Shown: piece by piece, positions 11,994 through 22,353 of the stretch
Position numbering within the stretch: the first letter of the stretch is position 1
Layout of the letters: the number at the start of each line of letters is the position of its first letter
Origin: Deuterostichococcus epilithicus
Taxonomy: Eukaryota > Chlorophyta > Trebouxiophyceae > Prasiolales > Stichococcaceae
Length of the DNA stretch: 64,000 bases
Reading direction: 5' to 3'
Assembly (NCBI GenBank): GCA_033439295.1
Contig: JAVTLE010000016.1
Span: 1,116,001 to 1,180,000, forward strand
Position numbers and translations under genes: made by a program
Notes under the pieces: generated by a model
What the model was told of the DNA's origin: nothing
The model's database searches: none
The model's input: only the letters and a program-made list of their open reading frames with translations

Positions 11994-14922
11994 TCACTGG
12001 CTCATTACCTGGTCGGGGTGCACGGCGTCTGCAGGCGCCTGCGCCTGCTGCTGTTGCTGTGGGGCCGCTGCTGGCTCGGCCTGCGCGGCAGCACCATTGC
12101 TGCCGTGCGGCAATGCTGCGGTGGTGCCGCTGTCGCCGCCGGGCAGAGCGGCACTGTTGCCGCGAGGCGTCACCTGCAGGCACCAGAAAGGGCCTGAGTT
12201 GGGAGACGGAGGGCTTTCCCCACCACAGAACCGCATGCTGCCTACAGCAAGTGTGCAACGTCACGTGTGCAGTGTCCGGATGGTCCTGACACACCCCTCC
12301 GGAGGGTAGTCACAGGCGCCACTGCAGCGGCTCCTGTTCGATGCAGGTCATCCGCAGGATCTTCGCGGGGCCCTCTCCTCTTCCCCACCTCTGGCGTGAC
12401 GCCCCGCGAGGACGGTGAGAAGACACCACCGTTGGCCGTCAGCAGCGGCGGCACCTTCTCGTCGAAGCGGGCCGCGGCGCCCAGGTGCGCCCTGTCCGCG
12501 CCCGACGCCTGCAAGGCGCCGCTGCTGCCGTTTGCGCCGCCCTCCATGTGCTGATCGCCCGGCGTGTACCCGCCGTCCTGTTTGAACGGCCATATTCACG
12601 AGATTCAGGACACGCTAGACCGGAGAACATGGCGCAGGGTTGAATCTGCTGTCATCTGCTGAGAGAGCGCAACAGTGCAGGCTCGTGCCGAGTCCAGTTT
12701 GCAAAGGTCTCGGAGGCGCGGAACGCCAGGCTGAGGACCTGCTTGGCGGGGGTGCGGACTGTCATGAGTCACACAAGCCAGGTGGCAGCCTCAAAGGGCG
12801 CACCCCGAATTCAACGTGCTGCGGCGGCTCCCATGGCCGGCTCGCCATCTCCTGCTCGACGACTGCAATTGTGGAAAGGCGCCGCACATGTTATGCATGT
12901 CTGCCGTTGTCTGTGTGTGGAGGGATGCAAGGGAGCAGGAACTCCCGCATGCAAGTGGCCACACCAGGCAGCATTGGTGCCCTACAGGAAACACATTCTC
13001 AAAAAAGGCGATATACAGTCATCACGAAAGTCGCAGTATTTCCCCTGAGCAACAGTGCGCACATGGCTCAGGCGCCTTGCTGGCGAGGTGCGGCAGGTCG
13101 GAGCGCTTGGGTACGTGGGTGCAGAACACCGATGCGCAGTTTTGCAGGAAGCCGATGGAGTACGGGTTGCCCGCATCGGAGTAGCGGTGCCGAAAGTGCT
13201 CGTAGGTCGTCTGGTTGGAGCCGCTCAGGTAGATGTGGAACGCGCTCAGGCCGCCCACGAACCTGCGGGGGCGCTTAGGTTTTGCAGCGGGATCCCGATT
13301 GGCATGTTGAGGACACCTCACACCGCGGCTGGCCGGCTGGCCGGCTGGCCGTCGCTGTGCGGGCTGGTGCGGCGTGGCACAAATTCCGATGCAGTCTAGG
13401 GGCAGGTAGCATCTGATGAAAACAGGATGGCCCATCCTGCAGGACGCTCGAGCCTTGTGGCAGTTTATCACGGAATCAATGCAGGCACAGAGCAGGACTC
13501 AACAACACAATTTGCGACTGAAAAGGCGTGTGGACAGCTGCTGACAGAAATCCACAGGAGATGCTCTCATCTTGATCTGAAGCTTGCCCGAGTCTGGCGG
13601 CGCACCAGAAAGACAGGAAGCTGTAGACCATGCAGACCAGCGAGGCCGGGTACTTGCTGATGGCGGACCCAAAGTCGCGGTTGCTGTCGGCGGCATACTT
13701 GAGCAGCTGCACCAGCGACAGCGCAAAGACCCACACGCACAGCAGCGTCGTCGAGAAGACGAAGCACAGGAACCAGCGGTAGTTGCGCTGCGGGGGAGCA
13801 AGAGAGAGACAGGGTCAGCGCAAGATGACCTTGGGGATCACGCATTCCTGGCTTCAGCATGTCCTCGCTGGCGGGGACTCTAAAGGTTGGCGCATGAAGC
13901 TGCTGGGGGATCACATGCAGCGTCGGCAGCACGTGCACTGGATGCCGGAGTGTCGAAGCGTGTCGAGCAGCGCACCCGGCCTATGCAGGTGCCGACCCAG
14001 GGGCAGTGGTGGTCGAATTTGTCGACGCAGTTGTCGCACACAGCGCAGTGGCTGCACCGCGGCGGCCGGTAGTGGTTGCACGTGGTGCACCACTTGGTGG
14101 TCACCGTGAAGCCATTTACCTGGAAGTCCTTTGTCGGGTTGCGCCGCCTGCCGGATTGGCCACAGCACAGGGTGAGTCTCGGCACCGCAATGCAAGAGGA
14201 TATGACACCGCGGATGTGCGGCGCACAATTTGCACACCTGCTTGTGCCGATCCCAGCAGTCTGGGGTGATTGTTGTTGCGAGAGACAGCGTGCCATCTCC
14301 ACATAGCTCATGCCATTGCTGCCATGCATGGTTCAGAAGAGTTTGCGAAAGTTTGTGGCCCGACAGGAGGCTAGTAGATAGTGCTCACCCGTATTCCTCG
14401 TCATCATCCAGCTCGTTCCGCGGCAGGAAGCCCGGATTGGTGAACGCCGTCAGGCACAGCATGCCCAAGCTGAAGACGATCATCACGATGGACACCGCAA
14501 AGAGGCCCCACGACAGGTGCCGCCCCAGCCAAGGCGCCACGAAACCCATGAATACGCCTGCACAGGTCCAGCACTGATTGAGTGCAAGTTGAGTTGCAAC
14601 TGAATTGGCGTGTGAGACTGTAAAAAGTTCGCATGCTGAGCTTGGCAGCGCACCTGCCGGAGACGCCACGAGGAAGCATGAGGCCAGGAATGCCTTCCAG
14701 TCGGGGCCTGCAAGCAAGGGAAATGGACGTCCAGTTACTGTGGCTGTGCGCATGCAGACACCCCGTGTGCTAGGGTGCATGAGCCATCCTCCTGGCAAGC
14801 AGCTGATACTACGCCGACGACATACTCGCAAGCTCACCCACTGTGATTCTGCCGCCTAAGAAGCTGTAGTGATGGCCTGTATCGACGCCGCGTCGCGGCC
14901 GAGACCCTTCGCCTCGTGGCAT
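11994..14922 (-). CDS. DHHC-type protein S-acyltransferase (palmitoyltransferase)
   Basis: Integral membrane enzyme that transfers palmitate from palmitoyl-CoA to protein cysteines. Exons (minus): 14838-14922, 14654-14707, 14389-14557, 13976-14147, 13606-13787, 13076-13262, 12389-12577, 11994-12173; phases close and give 405 residues. The start ATG (14920-14922) lies in a short first exon that supplies the plant PAT opening [13 protein letters not shown]. The zinc-binding cysteine-rich domain reads [20 protein letters not shown], followed by [20 protein letters not shown] with the catalytic DHHC. Two membrane segments lie before it and two after, then a TTxE-type motif (NQTTYEHF) and the NPYSIG palmitoyltransferase motif. 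The C-terminus is low complexity, Gln/Ala rich and cytosolic. The sixth donor is either a GC site (AAG/gcgcct) or a nearby weak GT site, so a few residues there are uncertain. Confidence 0.93.
13327..13350. repeat. Three tandem copies of GGCTGGCC
   Basis: Perfect 8-bp unit repeated three times inside an intron of the DHHC gene. Confidence 0.85.
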
Positions 14923-15752
14923 GGTGCGCAAGCCCCTGCCGGCAGCTGCGCCTGAGGCAGGCTTAACAGCGTCCTTCAGGGCGCACAGACGGGTCAGGGC
15001 CGCTAGTCGTGAAGCACCTTGCCCATGCTGCGCCTTGAAGAGAAGTGCATGAATGCGGCAGCGTGTGTGGAGCCCGACCTGCTATCGCGGCTACAGTATG
15101 CTCATGGCGCTGCAAACAATGAAATCTGTCGTGCTAACAGCGTCTGCTGCATCGTGGTGCGCGCATCAGATAAATGGGCTGTGCAGCCCAACTTTTCCAA
15201 CCCCTCTATGCTGCGACCCCTGCTTGCCCTGAACAACCGCGGACCGCTGTGCACTGATTTGTTTTGATCAAGCACCAAACTGCACGACGGTGGCTGACTG
15301 TGTCCAAAAGCCGTTCGTCTCGAAGAGACCGACCAATTCCAGTGCGTGCTGTGTCAGGCCACCTGGCATCCTCAGCATGTGCTGGGCAGGGGAGGCAGAG
15401 CCAAAGACTGGCGTCATCGATGCACGCCAAAGTGGGCGCCGCAATTGGTGTGATCGCCGTGCGCCAGAGGTGGCTCTGTCGACTGCACGAGGCTGCACCG
15501 TCATCAGTACGTGATCGCCTGTCTTCATGGCAGTCTCCAAAGTTGCAAAATCTACACGCGATCGAGATGCCTTGCCCGGCTTACTTTGTCGACAGTCGCA
15601 CTCTTGCACGCTCACACCCAAGATAGGATTGCTCATCGACGTTATCTGCGAGGTCTTAAAGCCTGTGGCTGTACTTCAGTCCAATTCCGAGCTGCAAATA
15701 TCTTTGCCGTATTAGCAACGTCGGTCAGCGTGGCGATCGCTCCGCAGGCGAC
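14923..15752. other. Divergent intergenic region
   Basis: Shared upstream region of the DHHC gene (minus) and the phosphatase-like fusion gene (plus). Overlapping open frames of about 120 codons exist on both strands (15264-15636) but carry no recognisable motif, transit peptide or splice chain, so I do not call a gene. Confidence 0.4.
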
Positions 15753-18700
15753 ATGCAGCTGTTGCTGCAGCACCAACAGCAGCTTGCTGGATGGCCTTCT
15801 CAAGGCGGCAGTCCGGCAGCCGGGCGCAGGCGCCAGCGTCCGACCTTGACACAGGCCGGTCGCACATCAGTGCTGGAAGTTCCGCCAGCGCGAGGACGTG
15901 ATTGCAGAATCTCATCAGATGCTGCGGCGCCTTCCGGTGCCGGACGTAACCGGACGCTGCAGCTTGGCCGCAGCCAAGCCGGAAAGCCGCGACGGCGCCG
16001 GCGTACAGAGACCGCTGAGGATGAGACTGCGGTCCAGCGGTCGCCGTCGACGCTGCAGCAGCAGCCAGATCAGCAGCAGCACTTGCAGCAGTCGGGGCAT
16101 CAGCGGCATCAGGCGATGGTGCAGCTGCCGTGGGACAGGCACGAGCAGTGTGCTGCTGGCGGTGCGGCGGAGCTCTGCACCGCTGCTGCACCCCCAGCGA
16201 AGACCGCGGCGCCGGAGGCACCTGCGCCGACCGAGGCTGCGCGCCAGCCAAAACCCGCGAGGGCGGCGGAATCTCCACCAGCCCTCCCAGAGCCGCCGCT
16301 GCTGAGGAGCGCAAAGGCGCCATCAAAGCGCTCAGCCAAGGCGGCGACGGCGGCGAGGCCCGCAACTGAGGAGCAGCAGCGGGCGCTGCGGCGACAGCGC
16401 ACCAGCGAGTCCTACTGGGCCGCGCAGGTCGACATGTCGACTGGCTTCCCTGTCCCGCTCGGTTACGCGGTGCGGCGCCGGACGTCGGAAGTCGCCTACA
16501 GCAGCGTGGAGGCCGCGCGGCGCCGTGCGGAGGCGGCCGAACAGGCCATGCTGCAGGTGGGGTGCATAACCCACCTGAATCTAATAGCTTGGAAAGGAAG
16601 CTCACGTGCCATGTATGCATGACCTACATTTCTGCAGCAGGGCTTTGGGTGGTGCACCATGATTGTGATACAAAAAGCCTGCGACTCTGCATGCGACAGG
16701 GTCCGCCGGCGCCACAGCAGCAGGAGCAGCGCAGCTACTACAGGGGCGCGAACCTGTTTGCGCCCACCGCGCCGCACGGCGTGCGCTGGCCCAGCAGCGT
16801 GCGGCCTGTGCACCGCGCCAGCCCCCGCAGCGTGCAGCGGCGCCAGTCGTCTGACGGCCAGGCGCGCATCCTATTCGTCGACGAGGGCAACCTGTGCCGG
16901 TGAGACATTTGTTTGTCTTGTAGCTTGAAGAAACGGCATGCTCGAGGGCCTCATGTGCAGCCTTCAGATAACCCTGTGCACCTGATGATGATACGCCGTG
17001 CCTGTGGTCCCTGCAGCTTATTCAAATGTGATTCCCCAACAGGTCGGTGCTGGCAGAGAGCATCTTTACCTCCATGCTAGACGCATGCGACGTGCCGCTG
17101 AACGTGACGGTGGAATCTGCCTCGGTTGGGCCCGCCCTCGATGGGCAACATGATGCCCGCGTTGCCCAGGTCAGCTTTTGGTTTGGTATTTTGCTGACCC
17201 TGGCAGATACCCGCAAGCCATGACTCTGCAACATGCAGCCGCAGCAGGCCGGCAATCTGCTTTGGGAGTGGTGGTCTACGACGAATTTGCTTGTACATCT
17301 GTGCAGCGCCGCATGTGTGCTCCGTCTTTGCGCACTGCCGCTCAGCTCAGCTCAGCTCAGCTCAGCCCAGGCTCTGTGGGGGCGCAGGTGGCCCACAGCA
17401 TGGGGCTGCGCCTGGCGCCGCGGCGGGCGCGCGTGTTCGACGAGATCAACGACATCGTCGGCTGCGACCTGGTCCTGGTCATGGACTCCTTCGATGCCGT
17501 AGAGGTGGGCGACCCTTCCTCAGAGCCTCCAGCTGCTGCCTATCGCCTCTGCTCCCGGCTTCCCTGCTGGACTCTAGACAAGGAAAAGAACCTGCGCCGC
17601 CTGGTGACGCCGCCCTGCATACAGCATGACCGCAGGAGGGCCGTGCAAGACACGACATCCAGAAGCCGCATACATAAGCTGCCCTGCTTCGGGATCTTAA
17701 CGCCTTCCATGCCGCATGCGGCCGCAGGTGTTGAGGGAGGTGGCGGTGCTGGACGCCATCAACCGGGGCGGCTCCTACTCCATGCGCATCCGTCAGTTGG
17801 GCCCCTTCACGAAGGCCCGCCGGTGCGCATCTCTCAGTTTGGGTTCCGTTTTGTTTCCTTTTCATCCCCGTTCCGCCAACCGGCCCCTTCACAAATGCCA
17901 GCTCGTGCGCATCCTCTGTCTCACTCCATCATTTCTTCCATCCGCAACTGAGCTGCCTAGTCCTCGACAGCCCCTGAGACTGCACCCTCTATGGACGTGC
18001 GCAAGTTCTGGACGGGCCAGCACCTTCCTCCTGTGTCAACACACACTCGCCGCTGATGCATCTCAGGCGGGTGTCGCCGCTGGAGGCGGCCGCCGGGGAC
18101 GAGATCGCCGACCCGCTGTACGGCAACGCCGGTGGCGCCGGCGAGGCCGCCGCGCTGCACGCCACAGTGCGCCACCTGCAGCTGGCCTGCGCCGGGCTGC
18201 TCAACTACCTCGTCGAGCTGGACCAGCGGTGCGTCCCTGAGGGGAGACAGAATCGGCCACGTGGCTGCCTCTGCGCGTCCTGGGTTTGCGAGGGGAAAAA
18301 AAAAGTCTCCGCCAAGCCTCCACCGCCGCTGAGGCCCCGCAGCCGCCGGAAATCACAACCCCACCTTTCTTGTGCAGGTGCGTGAAGGGCATGAGCCTGC
18401 GGGCGGCCTTGGAGCAGTCCCTGCGGTGCCCGCTGCTGGACACCGCCGGCCCGCGGCTAGCGGTGCCGCGCCTGGCGCATGCTGCGGCGNGCGCCGCCGC
18501 CGCGCCCGCCGCCTGCGCCGCGAGGGCGCACACGCGTGTCGGCCGCCGCCGCGACGCCGACTTCTCTATGAAGCGTACCCGCAAGTGGTGAGCACCCAAC
18601 CAAAATGCGTGCGCGCAGGGCTGCTTGCGCCAGAGCTCAAGGCTCCCAACTTCGCAACATCCACTCCGATGTGTTTGTGGTCTGAAGCGCACCCGCAAGT

Positions 18701-21486
18701 GGTGGCTCGCACGCCCTGCGGGAACCTTGACAAATGCACCTGCATCACAGCCAGGGGTCGGATCCGCATCGCCACTGCAGGGTCGAGCTCATGGTCCGCT
18801 TGGTCAGAGCGCTGCTGCTCCTGCTTCCACACAGGCAAGGGATAACAAGGTCTAATGATGATGTCAAGGTGAAATGATGTCGAGGTATGTAGACCTTGAT
18901 AAAAGCTTGACCCCGACGGCACGACAGGGGCTACTGGCGGGACCCGGCGCACGTGGAGCAGGAGCTGCGCGCCTGGAGGGTGGAGCACGGCGAGTCCGAC
19001 CGCATGCCCACCAACCGGGAGCTGCGCAGCAGCGGCCACAACAGCCTGGCGCTCTCCATAGGCGCCTACCACGGCGGCTACGTCACCTTCGCGCAGCGCA
19101 TGGGGTGCGCGCGCCGCTACATCTTGTTGGCGCGCCTCTCAGGCTCCCCTTCCGCGGTCGCGCACAGCCGCCAACAACGACGGCATTCCCGAGCCACAGG
19201 CTGTGACCCTCCCCTGGTGCATCGCAGTTGTGGGCACGCTGCAGGTGGGCATGCATCGCAGCAGCCTGTCAGCTTGAGTCGGCACCCAACGCTGGCAAGC
19301 CAGACGGCTGACGCGCAGCATTCCTGCCGCCGGGCGCAGGCTGCACACGCGGCGGCATGAAACGTTGGGGCTGTTTGACCGGTGGGAGGACCTCGCAGCA
19401 GCGCTTGGCCCGCTGCTGCATGCCGACGGCGCCGCGGCCAGCGATGGCGATGCCGCCAGCGGGGTGCGCCCGGCTGCCGCCGCCACCGCCGCCAGCAGCA
19501 GCAGTGCCAGTGCCAATGGCAGTGCCGTCGGCTGCGCCAACGGCGGCAGCAGCACTAGCGACAGCGGCAGCGGCAGCGGCAGCGGCAGCGGCAGCGGCAG
19601 CGGCAGCGGCGAAATAATCAACCGCGGCGGCGGCGGCAGCGGCGGCGGCGCCCGGCTGGTGATGCCATCGCAGGCGGAGCTGCGTTCGGCGGGCGGCTGG
19701 CAGTTGGTGAAGGCCGTCCAGCAGCACGGCGGCCTGGTGGCCGTCGCGCGGCGCCTGGGCGTCTCCACCCGCCGCGGGTGCGCAGCCGCCTCTGCTGCTC
19801 AGCCGTCACGAGTCAACATCACACAGCAACCCACCCTGGCCTCCCCCATCCACCTGAACGTACAGCCTTTGGCCATCAGCACGCTCGCACGTCGCCCTGC
19901 GGGCGGTGCGGCAGCTTGCGACGCGGTGCTTGACCGTCACGGGGTTCGGGCCGCGCAGTGCACCATTGTCTCGACCTCTCATTCACGCCCGGCACGCCCA
20001 ACACATGCAGTGCCCTGACTGGCCCTCGGTCAGGCCGGTGGCTGTGCACGACCCATATGCCTGCGTCCGCTTGCAGGAGGCTGAGCACGATGGCGGTGGT
20101 GCAGGAGGAGGAGGTGCTCTGACCGGACCTTTGCCGGTTTGCAAGACACGTCGCTGAGTCACGTGCTGGACCCGCCTGCAGGGGCCTCAGCACGATGGCG
20201 GGGGTGCAGGAGGAGGTGCGCGCCTTCATCGCGGCGCAGCGCCTCGCGCCCGACCGCATGCCCTGCAAGGCGCAGCTGGTCGCTGGCGGTGCGCCCTCCT
20301 GAGTGATGGCCTGAAATGATGTCAGGATCCGAGAAAACGCCAGCTTAGTAGGCCAATCTTGCAGCAAATTCGGACCACTTGCTGGCCTTGCCGCCCCTGC
20401 TGCGCCTGCCTATTTCTCAGCTGCCCTTTCCCCAGTCCTTTCAAGTTCGAAGGCGGCTTGCTGGCGCTGGCGCCGCCTGCATGGACTCGTGCGCTGCTGC
20501 GGCAATGGGGATTGGATGCGTGCGGCGGCTTGGCCGTGTGAACCTCAGCGCTGGCATAATGGTTATATCTCGCCACGGGTTTTGCTGGTGGCATGGGGAC
20601 GGCGCGACACCACACCCACCAGCATGTGATGCGCCTGTAGGGCGGCAGGACCTGGCCAATGCGGTGGCGCGCTTTGGCGGCTTCCGCCGCATGGCGGAGC
20701 ACCTGCAGCTGCTGTGGCGGGAGACGCGGGGCGGCAGCCGCCAGGACGGCCCTGCTGCCAACGGCGGCGGCGGCTCCGCTGACGGCAGCGCTGCCGGCGG
20801 CGCCGCCGGCACCACCGGCGGCACCGCCAGCGACGGCGGCGCCGCCCAGGGCCGACCAGCCTGTGCCGGCACCGGGCTGCCGCAGGCCAGTGATTTGCAA
20901 CCGCTGGCGTCACGCGCGCACCAGCAGCCGAAGCCGTCGCAGCGGCGGCAGCAGCAGCAGCAGCAGCCGCAGCAGCAGAGCTGCGGCCAGCAATCGCCGG
21001 CGCTGCGGGAGGCGGCGCAGGAGATGGCGACGCTCATGGAGGCACGCCAGCTGGACCATGTCCCCTGCCGCGCCGAGCTGGAGGCCGTGGGTGCGGAGTC
21101 GTACACATTCCCTGTCTGCCTGCTGTGCCAGCTAGCACGCCTGTTTGCAGAGTCTCCCTCATCGTTTTCTGGCAACCCATGCACGTTGCTGTCGCGCTGA
21201 CCCCGCTTGGGCCCTCGGCGCCTCCCGCGCCTGCACAAACGCGCGCACCCTGGACGACATGTGCGCGACGCCGGCAGTGACGGCATTACCCGCTCATCAT
21301 GTTTGTATTGCATGATGTGCGGCAGGGGAGAAGGCGCTGTACCACAAGGTGGCGCGCAGCGGCGGCGCCCGCCGCCTGGCCAGGTTCCTGGGCGCAAAAT
21401 TCCCGGAGCCCACCGGCCGCGTGGCCAAGGCCAAGCCCGAGCCGCAGCTCGCAGAGGAGGTCGAGGGCGACTTCGTGTGGGTCTAA
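15753..21486 (+). CDS. LMW protein-tyrosine-phosphatase-like domain fused to four plant/algal repeats
   Basis: Twelve exons close exactly in phase (15753-16556, 16700-16899, 17043-17169, 17388-17504, 17728-17822, 18067-18228, 18378-18587, 18928-19104, 19340-19777, 20182-20288, 20641-21090, 21326-21486), giving 1015 residues. Residues 1 to about 300 are low complexity (Gln, Ala, Pro, Arg). Residues 323-470 resemble low-molecular-weight tyrosine phosphatase: the P-loop is RILFVDEGNLCRSVLAES and the acid loop is DEIADPLYGN. The catalytic Cys of CX5R is Asp329, encoded by GAC, while Arg335 and the general-acid Asp463 remain, so phosphatase activity is unlikely by the known mechanism. From about 572 onward there are four repeats with the pattern MPxxxELRxxGxxxLxxAVxxxGGxxxxAxxLG. 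Repeat 2 is interrupted by a Ser-Gly run and repeat 4 by a Gln-rich linker. Similar repeats occur in green-lineage chloroplast proteins. One base near 18489 is N. The function is unknown. Confidence 0.8.
17341..17365. repeat. (CTCAG)5 tandem repeat
   Basis: Five perfect units, in the intron just before exon 4 of the phosphatase-like fusion gene. Confidence 0.85.
19563..19610 (+). repeat. (AGCGGC)8 coding microsatellite
   Basis: Eight hexanucleotide units inside exon 9 of the phosphatase-like fusion. They encode an alternating Ser-Gly run that splits repeat 2 between its start and its MP motif. The length is likely to vary between strains. Confidence 0.9.
20075..20125 (+). repeat. Intronic near-copy of the start of exon 10 of the fusion gene
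   Basis: The segment from the TTGCAG at about 20072-20077 closely matches the acceptor and first 40 or so bases of the real exon at 20178-20222; both share GAGCACGATGGCGG-type and GTGCAGGAGGAGG-type blocks. In this copy the frame soon meets a stop (gtgctctga), so it is not used in the model. It probably arose by local duplication. Confidence 0.65.
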
Positions 21487-22353
21487 TCTGGGCCATGAGC
21501 AGCGCCGCTCGGAAGAGACGGCAAGCACAGGTCATGGTTTTTGACGACGTGACAGAGCTGTGTCTGGCGCTGACAACGTGATAGGGCTGTGTCTGGCGCT
21601 CCGGCCCAAGCGCCAAAGCCGAGCCACCGGCAGGTATTGCTGGCTGTGAGCGTTCTAGGTTCACGACCAATTTCGGGGTCCTGCATGCGGCCTCACTGCG
21701 TGCTAATAGGGCGCGGCATGCTTCCTGCTCGAGCTGGGCGCGCCGTCCGCGCAGCTGTTTGATCCACAGCAGATACCCTACAGCTTTAGCTCAGGATAGG
21801 TAGGTGGTGTAGGAGTCTCCAGCTTCTGAGTTCAAAGGCTGCACAACCTGAGGTTCCGGCGTGCTTGTTACCCAATGGTACCTATTGACGTCGCGATTTT
21901 GCCGAATGAACCCCGGCCCATTGTCGGCAGATGATTTCGACCGCATTGTGGCAACGGTCGCACTCGTTGAAACAGGATACCGGTGCTCAGTAAACAGTAG
22001 ATGAGACGTGCCATCTGAAATGAGTTGAAAACACTTCCATATATTAGCACGTCGATCACCTTGCACTACAATTTCACCCAACCGCACACTTCTACTGTAC
22101 ATCATGCTCAAGCCGAGCGGTTGTTTGTGGCTGCGCAGACGGTCTGCGTAATGACCAGGTGTGATACCCAAAGAATGTCGCCTCCCACTGCTGCCGAGCA
22201 GCTGGGAATAGCTGGGCTGTGACTTTCGGTCCAGACTTAGATTTCGAACGAACGCCCCTGCGGCAATGCAAACGCTGTCACCGCCAACTCCGGTCCAGTG
22301 TCAGCCTGAGCGGGAAACTCCGTAGGCACCCAAACTTCGGCTGGCTTCATCCA
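21487..22353. other. Convergent intergenic region
   Basis: 3' flanks of the fusion gene (plus) and RecA (minus). It holds a 29-bp tandem repeat at 21547-21604 and, in a lower-GC part, a 126-codon open frame on the minus strand (21791-22171) without a recognisable motif. No gene is called. Confidence 0.4.
21547..21604. repeat. 29-bp imperfect tandem duplication
   Basis: Two adjacent 29-bp units that share the core GCTGTGTCTGGCGCT, starting 60 bases after the stop codon of the fusion gene, so probably in its 3' UTR. Confidence 0.75.

Noticed and set aside
15264-15636. Facing open frames of about 120 codons in a divergent intergenic region
   Set aside because: No motifs, start context or splice partners; probably chance in GC-rich DNA.
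20441-21670. 409-codon minus-strand open frame
   Set aside because: It is antisense to exons 11 and 12 of the phosphatase-like fusion, whose splice phases and repeats are consistent; GC-rich exons often leave the opposite strand open.
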